Notes: generated by a model from the sequence alone, not told the origin. 64,000 nucleotides of DNA from Agaribacterium haliotis (GCF_002312815.1 NZ_NKQJ01000010.1:124001-188000); one strand, 5' to 3'; numbered from the stretch's first letter, positions 1 to 8,906 are shown. A program made the numbers and translations.

Positions 1-1546
1 ATTGATCGGTATTTATTTCGCGCCCACCGTCAACGTAGTTGTCGGCGATGTAGTGCACCCCGCCAAATGGCTCGTAGATCGGCCCGGCTGAGTTGATTGA
101 CAGCCGCTGACACGCTTCGGGCATCGGGCCGTTGTCGTTCAGCTCAGTGGCAATGTATTCGGCCATCAATAAATATTTTTCAAAGTCAGCCTCGCTCATA
201 GGCAAGCTGCTGTTGCCATCAAAAAACTTGGATATTTTTTCATCGCCGGGCAGCGAAGATAAATTCGCAGACAAATCCAGGCCAACTAAGTCTTTTACCG
301 ATTGACTGTACTCAGCAGCAGTCAGGCGCTGCAGTGGTGTCTTACCTAAAACTAAATCACTTGCACACGACAGCGGCTCGGTTTGAATTTCTTCAACTAG
401 AGTAAAGGTAATTTTGTCGATATTTACTGCGTTAGCGGCCTCTAAACCCGCAACGACATCGGCCACTTCGGAGCTCACCAGAATAACCTTGCTGACCTCG
501 GCAAAACTTGTGTCGAAATCACCGGTATTGAGCCCGCTAAACGTCAGCGTTTCATCGCCAACACGAATATGCAAACCGCGATTGACCGCGCTCGAATAAC
601 GCACACTGACTTCATAGACACCCGGCGTTTCAAAATGCGTTTGATAAAAGGCAATTTGGTTGCCTTTGCCTATGTGTGTGACATAACTGATGCCATCGGT
701 GGTCCTGACTCGAATATGGCCATTGCTGCTTGGGTTGAGATCACCTTCGAGCGTGGCGTTTTCTGCCTCTAATACAACACTGTGTTTTTCACTGGGCGTT
801 TCGCCATTAAAACCATCGAAGTTCAGCAGAATGTAACTCGCCAACTTCGCAGCGCAATCGTCGTCACAGAGCATGGCATCGGTGTAGGGCATGGTATCGC
901 GAATTTTTATGCGCAGCCGATCAAGGCTGGTACAGGTATCGCAGCGCTCGGCTGTCAGCGCATCACCGGAAACAACATTATTGCCTTGTTCATCGCCGTG
1001 GCACGCTTGACACTGCTCGGCGTACAGCGCTTTGGCCTGACTAAAATCCGGGCCCGGCGACGGCATTGGGCTTATTGCAGGGCTGGCGAGCGGGCTGGGT
1101 TCCACGCTGACTACTGGCGACGGCACAGGCTTTGGCGAAAACTCAGGGCTGGGCACAGTACTTGGCTGTGGGCTCGGTTCGGCGCTTGGCAATAAGCTCG
1201 GCACTGGGCTTGATAGCGGGCTTGATACTGGGCTTGGACGCGCACTGGCCTGGCCACTGGGCACAGGCTGCGGCGCACTGCTTGCAGCGCTCGACGGCTG
1301 AGGCTCAGGGCTGACAATCGGCTCAGGACTGTCCCCTGGCTTAGGGCTGTTGTCGGGCTCAGGGCTGACAACTGGCTGCGGTGTAAAGCCCGGTATCGGT
1401 GTTGGTGATAATGCTGGTGTGAGTGCTGGCACGGGTGTCGCCGACGTTTGTGTCGGCGGAATTAAAGCGCTGCCATTTTCGGCAACACCGCCGCATGCAC
1501 TTAATACCAGGCAGCAAAAAAAGATAACTAGGTAGTGGCGAAACAC
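1..1546 (-). CDS. Partial lipoprotein: Ser/Pro linker, cytochrome c, CBM6-like and DUF1587/DUF1592-type domains
   Basis: The gene runs off the left edge; only its 5' part is present. The GTG start at 1546 is preceded by an AGGG ribosome site and begins a lipoprotein signal peptide with lipobox LSAC followed by GG. A linker of about 130 residues rich in SPEP/SPKP/SPVP follows. Next comes a cytochrome c motif CQACH (near 1000-1012) with a likely axial Met in the segment TMPYTD, then a segment starting VVLEAEN that resembles CBM6-type carbohydrate-binding domains. A segment PLQRLTAAEYSQSVKDL (near 300-346) matches the start of DUF1587, the first module of the DUF1587-1595-1592-1588-1585 family of surface cytochrome proteins. 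I checked the frame at several points from 1546 to 346 and found no break. Inferred role: surface-anchored redox protein that binds a polysaccharide. The rest of the family modules should lie left of the window. Confidence 0.75.
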   Translation of the reverse strand, partial: MFRHYLVIFFCCLVLSACGGVAENGSALIPPTQTSATPVPALTPALSPTPIPGFTPQPVVSPEPDNSPKPGDSPEPIVSPEPQPSSAASSAPQPVPSGQASARPSPVSSPLSSPVPSLLPSAEPSPQPSTVPSPEFSPKPVPSPVVSVEPSPLASPAISPMPSPGPDFSQAKALYAEQCQACHGDEQGNNVVSGDALTAERCDTCTSLDRLRIKIRDTMPYTDAMLCDDDCAAKLASYILLNFDGFNGETPSEKHSVVLEAENATLEGDLNPSSNGHIRVRTTDGISYVTHIGKGNQIAFYQTHFETPGVYEVSVRYSSAVNRGLHIRVGDETLTFSGLNTGDFDTSFAEVSKVILVSSEVADVVAGLEAANAVNIDKITFTLVEEIQTEPLSCASDLVLGKTPLQRLTAAEYSQSVKDLVGLDLSANLSSLPGDEKISKFFDGNSSLPMSEADFEKYLLMAEYIATELNDNGPMPEACQRLSINSAGPIYEPFGGVHYIADNYVDGGREINTDQ

Positions 1547-2075
1547 AGTAAACCCTGTCGTTATTAATTGACGTAAATGCAGCGCGCAAAAATAAAATGA
1601 GAAAAATACAGAAGCAGCCTGCCCGCTGTGCAGCAGATAAGTGCCGGGCGCAGGCTCAAGCAAAAATATCTGTTACAAAAACAAGACTTAGTACGCGCGT
1701 TAACATGCATGTATCCCCTCGCCTGACATCTTAATGATGCAATGCATACCTTGTGCGACCTGGATCGCAGAATAAACAGCGGCGAATAAAAAGCGGACAA
1801 ACGGCAATTTAAACGCCAGAAATAACAACAGCTACACAATAAAAAACATCAGTGATTTGCCCAAGATAAAGCTCACAAAACACGCAGGGCTAAGCTGTAT
1901 AACGCCAGTATTAAGCAGGCGAAAATGAAAACGTTTACTTTTCTGTACCCCAAACAGCCCAGAAATAACTCAGCAAAAGGCTAATACAGCTCAGCGCTGC
2001 TCACACAAATCAGCCCAGCGCAGGCGCCCCTGAATAAAAGTACAAACAAGCCGTGGGCAAAGCCCGGATAAAGCA
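1547..2075. other. Non-coding stretch upstream of the DUF1592-type lipoprotein
   Basis: No credible gene is seen; the short frames here lack ribosome sites and family resemblance. The only notable site is GAAAACGTTTAC near 1927-1938, which resembles a LacI-family operator core (AAACGTTT). It could regulate the minus-strand lipoprotein, but it is almost 400 bases upstream of its start. Confidence 0.4.
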
Positions 2076-2347
2076 GCAATGCTGTTCACTTAAGTGCAAG
2101 CGTCCCGGAACGAAGCTGACGCGGGCTTTCTTGGGGTGTAAACCCTCGGGGCTCCTGCCCTCGACCTTTCAGGCGCCTGCGGCGGTTCAAACTTTTCCTG
2201 AAAGTTTGTCGCCGCCGCATCCGGCAATTGCTCCTGCATTGCCCTAATGAGCTACATCCATGTAGCAACCTTGCGGCAGAGACTCAATCAAACCCACTTC
2301 AACTTCGCTCCTACCATCTCGTTACATCATTAAGTGAACAACATTGC
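2076..2347. repeat. 272-bp MITE-like repeat, long copy
   Basis: The ends form an inverted repeat: GCAATG-c-TGTTCACTTAA on the left (2076-2093) and TTAAGTGAACA-a-CATTGC on the right (2330-2347), with one mismatch. The interior holds several small hairpins, for example CAAACTTT/AAAGTTTG, GGCAAT/ATTGCC and GCTACA/TGTAGC. It has no coding content. A short copy with the same ends and the same inner border sequence (CTACCATCTCGTTACATCA) lies at 19772-19841. Two copies with shared termini and different interior lengths suggest a non-autonomous mobile element and an internal-deletion derivative. No transposase of this type is in the window. Confidence 0.7.
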
Positions 2348-2528
2348 GGATAAAGCGGGCAAAACAAAAACCAAGTAAGCCATAAAACCTACGTATACAT
2401 TGCTATACTCGCCCGGCGCATTGGCGTACAGGGCCTGGCTTGCCGAGGGGGATTGCTCGCGAGGATTTGCGGGGAATGATATGTGCAGCTAGCCGCTTTA
2501 TTTTAATCAACGGTTCCAAGGATTATTT

Positions 2529-3125
2529 ATGAACCCGTTCAAGCATGAGCGAGCACGTGTAAAAACGCGGCTATCGATCTTTGCATTTATTTTTTCAAGT
2601 ATTTTTACAGCACAAAGCCAAGCCGATGGTGAACACACCTTTAACGGCGACAATATTATTAACGTGCCCGACAACTTGTGCCGCGGTGCTGGCGAAAATA
2701 GCCTGAATGTCTCCAAAGTCATTAGCGGCAACCCCGCTAAATTTTTTGTCGCTGACAACCAGGTTGTTCGAGTGCAATGCCCTTTACCTATGCGAGCGGC
2801 AAACGGCTATCAGCGCAGCCATAACGCATACAACCTGAATAACATCAAGGAAATTAGCATCGTCACCCAAGGCCTGGAAAGCGGCAGTGGCATCATCGGT
2901 ATTTGCGAGGCGTTTTTTAGCTATGCCCTGCCCTACGTCGGTTTAGCCCAGGGCGGCCGGCGTGTAGTCAGTAATCGCCAGCTGCACACTACGACCTGGA
3001 GCGAGCCGTTTACCTTTGCTACGAATAAAACACGCATCTTTAACTACGGTGTCGAGTGTGAATTTCACAGCGATGTTGAAGTTATGTCTTTACAAATGAT
3101 TATTGGCGACGAGGAGCATCACTAA
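2529..3125 (+). CDS. Secreted protein with one four-cysteine domain (unknown function)
   Basis: 198 residues, with an AAGGA ribosome site 8 bases before the ATG. The N-terminus is a signal peptide (basic start, hydrophobic stretch, probable cleavage after QSQA). The mature part has four cysteines in the contexts NLCRG, VQCPLP, GICEA and VECEF. The same spacing pattern occurs twice in the next protein, so the mature chain is probably one copy of a disulfide-stabilised domain. The stop codon overlaps the next ATG by one base (TAATG), so the two are almost certainly co-translated. No known family is recognised. Export is well supported; function is unknown. Confidence 0.75.
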   Translation: MNPFKHERARVKTRLSIFAFIFSSIFTAQSQADGEHTFNGDNIINVPDNLCRGAGENSLNVSKVISGNPAKFFVADNQVVRVQCPLPMRAANGYQRSHNAYNLNNIKEISIVTQGLESGSGIIGICEAFFSYALPYVGLAQGGRRVVSNRQLHTTTWSEPFTFATNKTRIFNYGVECEFHSDVEVMSLQMIIGDEEHH

Positions 3126-4234
3126 TGAAACGACATAAACAATGCTCTGTGCATAAACTGCTCGGCCTTATTTGTTTTTTATTGGGCTCGGTGTCTGCAG
3201 CGCCGAGTTTTGCTGTGCATGGCGCCTGGTTTTTAAGCGAAGCAGGCATGAACTGCAATACATTAATTGCCGCAGAAACAGGCTATGAAAAGTTCGACGG
3301 CGCCACAAAAATCACCACCAGCTACCCAACGCGCTTTGTCTGCCCCATCGCCTTAGCGGGCAGGCAAACCCCAAGTGAGGACTATCACAGCCGCACACAT
3401 CTAAGCGCACGCTCGCGCTACGCTGCTATCAATGTTATCGATAATCACGCCCTACAAGATTTTCACTGCCAGGCCATCGCCAAATTTAAAGACGGCTCAG
3501 AAAGTTTCAGTGCACAAGTCAGCAGCCAGGGCACGGGGCCGCAAACACTGATCTTGCGGCTCAACGGCTTAAATGGCAGCCAGAACAAAGAATGGGGTGG
3601 CGATTTACAAAACAACCAGCACAAGGAATTAGAAGCGTTAAGTTATTTCTGTGTGGCGCCAGCGCAAGATGAAAATAACTGGTTTGCCAGCAGCGCCATT
3701 ATTCAATACAGCGTTGCACTTTGTTACGGATCCGGCCAGTGCACCGGCCCATTTAATGAAGCTCGTGACGGCAGCGATGCCCGCGAGGCCACCGTCAGCG
3801 TTTCGGCAAATGAGTGTTATGTTCCCCACCAGCTAAGCTCAGTTGGCCGAGCTCAGCTGCACATCTACGGCTGGAAAAATATTGAACAAAACGGCTCGAA
3901 CCTGAGCTGGCCATCGGTGCTGTGCCCAATTTCCGTTCCAGCTCAAGACAGCTACCCCCACCGCATGCTGTTAAGTCAGGGGGTCGTCACCTTAAGTGAC
4001 CCGCAACAAGCCCGCTGTGTTGTTGGTTACCCCGGCGCACAAACTGGCAGTTTTAGCGACGGTGTCGCGTTTGAGCAGCAAGGTGGCGGTTTGCCCGGCG
4101 ACGTGTTTATGAATTCAGTTTTATCTGTACCCATAGATAGCTCACCGGTTTTAAAATGCGATTTAGCACCAGGGCAGAATTTTTACGGCGCACAGTTCAA
4201 CATATCTCGCACTGAAACAAATCAGGCGCCATAA
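3125..4234 (+). CDS. Secreted protein with two four-cysteine domains (unknown function)
   Basis: 369 residues, translationally coupled to the previous gene. A signal peptide ends near SAAPSFA. The mature protein holds two tandem copies of the same four-cysteine pattern: MNCN, FVCPI, FHCQA, YFCVA in the first, and NECYV, VLCPI, ARCVV, LKCDL in the second. The second cysteine of each copy is followed by Pro and a hydrophobic residue (CPI or CPL), as in the upstream protein. An extra pair (ALCYGSGQC) joins the two domains. No recognised family. With its partner it probably acts in the periplasm or at the cell surface. Confidence 0.75.
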   Translation: MKRHKQCSVHKLLGLICFLLGSVSAAPSFAVHGAWFLSEAGMNCNTLIAAETGYEKFDGATKITTSYPTRFVCPIALAGRQTPSEDYHSRTHLSARSRYAAINVIDNHALQDFHCQAIAKFKDGSESFSAQVSSQGTGPQTLILRLNGLNGSQNKEWGGDLQNNQHKELEALSYFCVAPAQDENNWFASSAIIQYSVALCYGSGQCTGPFNEARDGSDAREATVSVSANECYVPHQLSSVGRAQLHIYGWKNIEQNGSNLSWPSVLCPISVPAQDSYPHRMLLSQGVVTLSDPQQARCVVGYPGAQTGSFSDGVAFEQQGGGLPGDVFMNSVLSVPIDSSPVLKCDLAPGQNFYGAQFNISRTETNQAP

Positions 4235-4332
4235 ACTAGACGCTAACTTTTATAACGCGCGGGGCCACAAAAAATGGCGGTGGCGCCGCGCGTATCTTAC
4301 TGACTTAATTACTGCTTTATAAAAAGCAAAGC

Positions 4333-5787
4333 GTGATAGAGTTGCCAAACTACATCGTTATTCAGCATAACGTCACAATGCCCATGCCTGAGCTTCTTGT
4401 TGTACCAGTTGTTGTAGTTGCTATTTTTAAAGCTAAAGCTGTTGTAGTTACTGCTGTTAAAGCTGTGGCAGCCGTTATCGCTCGTGTCGCTTGTTATTAT
4501 CGATGCGTAACTTTTTTAATTTCACTGCTGTGCAGCTCAACCCTGCTCGCTGGCCCCGCCACCAGTAAATACGCCGTTGAGCGCCTGGAACAAAGTGACG
4601 GTCTCGGCCAACAAATTTGGATACCTTACGCGTTTGAAACCGAAAGCATGGGCGGCAACGGCGGTATCGGTTATGTGCACAGAGGCTTTTACCAACCGCA
4701 AATGACCGCCGGCGCAACGGCATTTGGCGGCGGCTCCAAAGCCTTTGCCGCCATCGTCTACGACTACCGCCTACCCCACACCGACCGGCTTTATCTAAGC
4801 GCACTGGGCATGTACGCAGACTACCCGCGCTTAAAAGCCTACGCCATTCCACAAGATATGTTGTGGCCCGCTGACGAGCCCCGCCCCGGCTCCAACGATT
4901 CCGACGCATCGGCCCATATTGAAAGCCACGGCGAAAATAACTGGTTTGATTTGCGCCTGGAATACGTGTTGCCCAGCGGCGCAGCAAAAGACAAAGGTTG
5001 GCTCAAGATGCAGACACGCGGTGGCATGCTGGTCTCTGAAAGCCCGCGAAAAAGTGGCTGGAACCCGTTAAAGTCCGGTGTCAGTGTGATGATTTTGCGC
5101 GGGCTGTGGCGCGAGCAGCTCTATCAAGGCGAACTGGCAAGGCTCGATGCCAGCTCCACCTCGTGGCAGCTTGGCCTGCACTACGACAACAGCAACTTTT
5201 CACCAAACCCTTCTACCGGCAGCAAACAATTTCTCGGTTATACCGCCGACAGCAATTCACTCAAAGAAGCAAACTGGAACTTTGTTGAAGCAGAGCACAG
5301 CCAGTATTTTTATTTGGGGCGTGGGCTCGGCGCCAAACAACGTGTTTTGGCTGTCAACGCCTGGGCGGGCTACTCGCCGTCCTGGCGCCAGTATGTAGAA
5401 GACGGGCAAGTCTATCTAAGCAATACACCCATTTACGGCGAAGGCGCCACCCTTGGTGGCTTTGAGCGTATGCGCGGCTTCGACACTAATCGTTTCAGCG
5501 ACAAAGCCGCGGCGTATTTTGGCGCCGAGTACCGCCATACCTTAAATTGGAACCCGGCCGACGACTGGCGCCTGCTGCGCTACGTCGCACTCGACTGGCT
5601 ACAGCTTGTCGCTTTTGCCGAAGCCGGGCGTGTACACAGCGAATTTAATACTGAATTATTGCGCGATATGCACACAGACTACGGTTTTGGGCTTCGCGCC
5701 TATTTTGCAACCATGGTCGGGCGCATGGATTTTGCTATCTCCGATGAGCAAGCCGGTATGTGGCTGATGGTTGGCCAGACATTTTAA
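4333..5787 (+). CDS. Outer-membrane beta-barrel protein, surface-antigen (BamA/D15)-like C-terminus
   Basis: 484 residues if the GTG at 4333 is used. The C-terminal half has alternating barrel strands and the segment GGFERMRGF followed by RFSDKAAAYFGAEYRH, the typical signature of the bacterial surface antigen (D15/Omp85) barrel. The chain ends in Phe, as outer-membrane proteins usually do. No POTRA domains are visible, so it resembles barrel-only family members rather than BamA itself. The start is doubtful: residues 20-53 are an odd Val/Ala-rich stretch, and the signal peptide (TFLISLLCSSTLLAG) begins only near residue 60. A GTG at 4465 would give a more normal signal peptide, although I see no clear ribosome site there. 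It follows the two secreted four-cysteine proteins in the same direction, so it may be their outer-membrane partner (inference). Confidence 0.65.
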   Translation: MIELPNYIVIQHNVTMPMPELLVVPVVVVAIFKAKAVVVTAVKAVAAVIARVACYYRCVTFLISLLCSSTLLAGPATSKYAVERLEQSDGLGQQIWIPYAFETESMGGNGGIGYVHRGFYQPQMTAGATAFGGGSKAFAAIVYDYRLPHTDRLYLSALGMYADYPRLKAYAIPQDMLWPADEPRPGSNDSDASAHIESHGENNWFDLRLEYVLPSGAAKDKGWLKMQTRGGMLVSESPRKSGWNPLKSGVSVMILRGLWREQLYQGELARLDASSTSWQLGLHYDNSNFSPNPSTGSKQFLGYTADSNSLKEANWNFVEAEHSQYFYLGRGLGAKQRVLAVNAWAGYSPSWRQYVEDGQVYLSNTPIYGEGATLGGFERMRGFDTNRFSDKAAAYFGAEYRHTLNWNPADDWRLLRYVALDWLQLVAFAEAGRVHSEFNTELLRDMHTDYGFGLRAYFATMVGRMDFAISDEQAGMWLMVGQTF

Positions 5788-5810
5788 AAGATACGCGTGC
5801 CACCTGAGCT

Positions 5811-6149
5811 AATTGCAGTGCCAAGGCCTTAAAGATATTTGAAAGCTTTTTTCTGGAACTGATATACACAGGCCAATTGTTATCTGGCGAGAAGTTCTCT
5901 GAATTGGGTTTAGCCAAAAAGTCGGGCTGCATCACCATTACCGTACGCGAATTCCTAATTCGTTTTTCACATACAGGCTTAATTCAAAAAGAACCCCGAG
6001 CCCAGTGGCAAATGCTTGAGTATTCCAAGCTACTCTGAAAGATCGACACCCAGCTTAAAATAGAGACTGGATATAGCGCAATCAACAGCGAACTTGATCC
6101 CCAGCAAAATCATCAATGCTCAAGCGTGCTGAAATCCGCGATTTAGTAT
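5811..6149 (+). pseudogene. Remnant of a GntR-family (FCD type) regulator, DNA-binding domain only
   Basis: From 5811 one frame encodes a segment close to the GntR winged helix: LELIYTGQLLSGEKFSELG, LAKKSG, then TVREFLIRFSHTGLIQKEPR. It matches the family pattern (G.L..GE...E..LA...G.....TVRE.L.R....GLI...PR). There is no start codon after the upstream stop (TGA at 5805), an in-frame TGA at 6036-6038, and no ligand-binding domain. The frame then continues with unrelated residues to 6149. This is a decayed fragment. The REFLIRFS...GLI wording is typical of uronate-type FCD regulators, an inference from memory of the family. Confidence 0.5.
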
Positions 6150-6169
6150 TAAACGATGGGGCTTAACTT

Positions 6170-6433
6170 ATGCAACTGCAGCAAATGCAACACGTTCACG
6201 ACATACTCGCTTTGCTTAAACAAGATCAGCATGGCTATTCAGCGGCCGGCTTAATACTGGCCATTGAAAAACAATTTGGTGTCGACGCCCGCTTTAATTC
6301 CTGCTCTGTCAGTGATATGGATTGTGAGCAAGCCGTTCGTTTTTTAATTGAGCGCGGCAAGTTTATTCCCGGGCAAAGTGGCTGCCACAGTGCCAATGAC
6401 GGCAGCGCTTGCAGCTGCGCATCGCACGCTTAA
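6170..6433 (+). CDS. YecH-family putative metal-binding protein
   Basis: 87 residues. It matches the small YecH/DUF2492 family: an N-terminal VHDIL, then AGLILAIEKQFGVDARFNSC, then a GKFI motif and a C-terminal His/Cys-rich tail (CH...CSCASHA) suited to metal binding. Its function is not established in any organism that I know of. The stop overlaps the end of the convergent LysR gene by 4 bases. Family assignment is good; role is unknown. Confidence 0.75.
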   Translation: MQLQQMQHVHDILALLKQDQHGYSAAGLILAIEKQFGVDARFNSCSVSDMDCEQAVRFLIERGKFIPGQSGCHSANDGSACSCASHA

Positions 6434-7326
6434 GTACCGTCATTGGAGCAAGGGAGCCGCCCCTCAAACAAGTCTCTGTGCTGCGCCATCAGCTCGTACA
6501 GGAAATGTACCAGCGCCTGTATTTTTTTACTGCTGCGCAAGTCTGGGTGGTAAAGCAACCACAGCTCAAGTCTTGGCTCCGAACACCCCGGCGGCAAGCG
6601 CGCAAGCTGCGGGTCTGCATCGCCGATAAAACAGGGCAAAATGGCAACACCCATACCTGCCCTGCAGGCTTCGTGCTGCAAGCGAATATTCATGATTTTA
6701 TGGCGCGAGATAAAGCGCGGATACGCTTTTGCTATCTTGCCCACTGGCCTGCGCATCCCCTCGCTCCAGCCGAGCCAATTTAATTTATCGGCTAGATAAT
6801 CTGGCAGCATGTCTGTTGTCGCGTCACTTATTAAGGCCTGTAACAAGTGCTTGGGGTAATAACAGGCGCGGTGCACATTGACCAGCTTGCGGCCAATCAA
6901 GTGCTCGGGTGGCTGGCTACAAAAGCGAAGTGCAACATCGGCTTCACGCCGACTAAGATCAAGTGCTTGTTCGGTATCGATCAGTTCAAATTCAAGCTCA
7001 CTGTGCTGATCGCTAAACGACTTTAGAGCCTGCATCAAAAAAGGCTGGGCGAGGCCATCGTGCAGAGTCAAACGCAAATCACCGGCTAATTTTTGATCTT
7101 TGGCAGCCATGCGCCGGGAAACCAGGTTTAAACTCGCCTCAAGGTGCTGGGCCTGCTCGTAGATATCGCGCGCAGCGGGGGTTAATTCATAACCTTTGGC
7201 GCCGCGGTCAAATAAGCGTTCACCGAGGCTTTGCTCAAAAGCGCGGATGCGCCGCGACACCGTTGCATGATTGACCTTTAACTCAAGCGCCGCCGCCCGC
7301 ACCGAAGCACAGCGCGCAACAGCCAA
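6430..7326 (-). CDS. LysR-family transcriptional regulator, N-terminus out of frame
   Basis: The chain has a winged-helix DNA-binding domain (ASVRAAALELKVNHATVSRRI) and a substrate-binding domain of normal length, ending soon after a normal LysR C-terminus. The open frame can begin only at a TTG (7326), which would remove the first helix. The natural beginning, ATG AAT TGG GAT GAC TTA AAG (MNWDDLK, starting at 7352), is present but lies one base out of frame. The two frames meet in a run of seven T (minus strand); eight T would restore MNWDDLKFFLAVAR. This is a frameshift, a phase-variable tract or a sequencing error. It is divergent from the SRPBCC gene, a usual LysR target arrangement. Confidence 0.75.
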   Translation of the reverse strand: MAVARCASVRAAALELKVNHATVSRRIRAFEQSLGERLFDRGAKGYELTPAARDIYEQAQHLEASLNLVSRRMAAKDQKLAGDLRLTLHDGLAQPFLMQALKSFSDQHSELEFELIDTEQALDLSRREADVALRFCSQPPEHLIGRKLVNVHRACYYPKHLLQALISDATTDMLPDYLADKLNWLGWSEGMRRPVGKIAKAYPRFISRHKIMNIRLQHEACRAGMGVAILPCFIGDADPQLARLPPGCSEPRLELWLLYHPDLRSSKKIQALVHFLYELMAQHRDLFEGRLPCSNDGT

Positions 7327-7519
7327 AAAAACTTTAAGTCATCCCAATTCATAGCGGCCCCAAAAGCATTAGCATAAAACAACCCGAGTGTTTATTGCGG
7401 TGCAATTATGCACCAAGCGTTGGCGCACTTGCAGACTTATCGCCATTTTGTTCGAGGACTAAGCTAGGGCCTGGAACGCAGCAAGACCGAAGTTTTTAGC
7501 TAAATCTATGGAGAGCAAT

Positions 7520-8011
7520 ATGAGCGCACAACGTTTTGAAGTGTCAGCGATGACAAAAATTAATGCCGATCGAGCAACCGTTTGGCAAGCCCTGGAAGAA
7601 TTTGACGACGTCTATCGCTGGGCACCCGGTGTAAGCGAAAGTTACGCCATCGGTGAAGAAAAACTTGGTATCGGCCACGGCCGCCACTGTAAAATCGATG
7701 GTTTTGGTGGCATAGATGAGTATATTACTGAATGGAACCCGGGCCAGAGTTTAAGCTATAGCGTTACACCGGTCGGGCCGCTGCACCGCAGTAACAGTCA
7801 GTGGCGCTTAACTGATGCCGGCGCTGGCTCAACCCAGTTAACGATTTGCCTAAACTACGAATTACGCTTTGGTGTGTTTGGCAAAATGATGCACAAATTA
7901 ATGGTAAGAAAAAAACTCGAAAGCGCCTTGCCAAGCACTCTACAGGCACTAAAAACACGTATCGAACAACAAACGCAGCTGCAAGCCGAGCCCCTTGTCG
8001 CGGCAAGCTAA
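7520..8011 (+). CDS. SRPBCC (START/polyketide cyclase-like) family protein
   Basis: About 163 residues. An ATG at 7508 also exists, but GGAG lies 6 bases before the ATG at 7520, which is preferred. The sequence fits the SRPBCC ligand-binding fold: FEVSAMTKINADRATVWQALEEFDDVYRWAPGV at the start, a middle GFGGIDEYITEWNPGQSLSY, and a long C-terminal helix. Members bind hydrophobic small molecules or act as cyclases; nothing here shows the ligand. It is divergent from the LysR gene and convergent with the siderophore reductase gene, with only 20 bases between them, including a short palindrome (GCTAGA/TCTAGC). Confidence 0.7.
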   Translation: MSAQRFEVSAMTKINADRATVWQALEEFDDVYRWAPGVSESYAIGEEKLGIGHGRHCKIDGFGGIDEYITEWNPGQSLSYSVTPVGPLHRSNSQWRLTDAGAGSTQLTICLNYELRFGVFGKMMHKLMVRKKLESALPSTLQALKTRIEQQTQLQAEPLVAAS

Positions 8012-8031
8012 GAAAGAGCTAGAGTCTAGCA

Positions 8032-8874
8032 TCAGTTCGAATCTAATTGAGCCTGCGCATCGCGACGCTTGGCAACTTTGTGTTCGTCTTCACTGCTATG
8101 TTGTTTCCAATAGCTGCTGATATAAAACGCGCTGTTGCCAAGTTTGCGATTGGCCGTAAATGTTTCGCCGTTAAAATAACGCCGCAACAAGCGCATCGCC
8201 GAGAATTCACACGCTGCCCAGATCGATACTTCACCAGGCAAGCGCGGCAGCGCTTTTACGGCTTCAACAAAAATATTGTCTTGCCCGGCAGCGTCTTGCC
8301 CCGCTTGACGAATGACCCACTGCAATTGCACACCGACAGGTTTGTCCAGTTGCTGCTTATCCTGCTCGCTTAAAATTTCGATCACCGCGTAACCACGGGC
8401 ATTGTTCGGCAGTTGCTCAAGCTTGCAGCTAAGTGCCGGCAGCGCCGTCATATCGCCCGCCAGTAAAAACCAATCCGCTCGCTGATCAAGCAGTTTTACC
8501 GGGCCGGGGCCATAAAAACTCATGCTTTGCCCGGCCATCGCACGGGCCGCCCAAGCCGAGGCGGGCCCACCGCCACCGCCGTGCCCGTGTAAAACAAAGT
8601 CCACCGTCAATTCAAGCTTGGCAGGGTCAAAAAGCCTAACCGTATAGGTTCGCATTAAACACTTGGCTCCGGCATCTAAGGCCGCGGCGCTTGGCAGCTG
8701 TTTTCCAGGCAACGGGAACAGCAACTTAATATAAGCACTGTCACTATTTGCCGGGAAACTCGCTAAAGCGTCACCGCAAAAAACAATGCGCTGCATATGT
8801 GCAGTGATTTTTTTACTGCTTTTTACCTGAACTTGGTAGAGTTTGGTCTTGGGCATAGTGCTTACGACAAGCAT
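8032..8874 (-). CDS. Siderophore-interacting protein (FAD-dependent ferric-siderophore reductase, ViuB/SIP family)
   Basis: 280 residues; the start may be the ATG at 8874 or the one at 8856 (MPKTKLY). The FAD-binding region contains MRTYTVRLFD, the RxYT motif of this family. The C-terminal NAD(P)H-binding half ends with the family segment WAACEFSAMRLLRRYF. Such enzymes reduce Fe(III) bound to an imported siderophore in the cytoplasm, releasing Fe(II). The gene is the last of the minus-strand siderophore/polyamine block, 32 bases after aguB, so it is most likely the reductase for the siderophore made here. Electron-donor preference cannot be read from the sequence. Confidence 0.88.
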   Translation of the reverse strand: MLVVSTMPKTKLYQVQVKSSKKITAHMQRIVFCGDALASFPANSDSAYIKLLFPLPGKQLPSAAALDAGAKCLMRTYTVRLFDPAKLELTVDFVLHGHGGGGGPASAWAARAMAGQSMSFYGPGPVKLLDQRADWFLLAGDMTALPALSCKLEQLPNNARGYAVIEILSEQDKQQLDKPVGVQLQWVIRQAGQDAAGQDNIFVEAVKALPRLPGEVSIWAACEFSAMRLLRRYFNGETFTANRKLGNSAFYISSYWKQHSSEDEHKVAKRRDAQAQLDSN

Positions 8875-8906
8875 TCGACGATGTTACTAAATGCCTAAAA
8901 AAGGCA

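Noticed and set aside
2053..2268. Short frames inside the 272-bp repeat
   Set aside because: They fall inside a hairpin-rich repeat, and the short copy lacks them.
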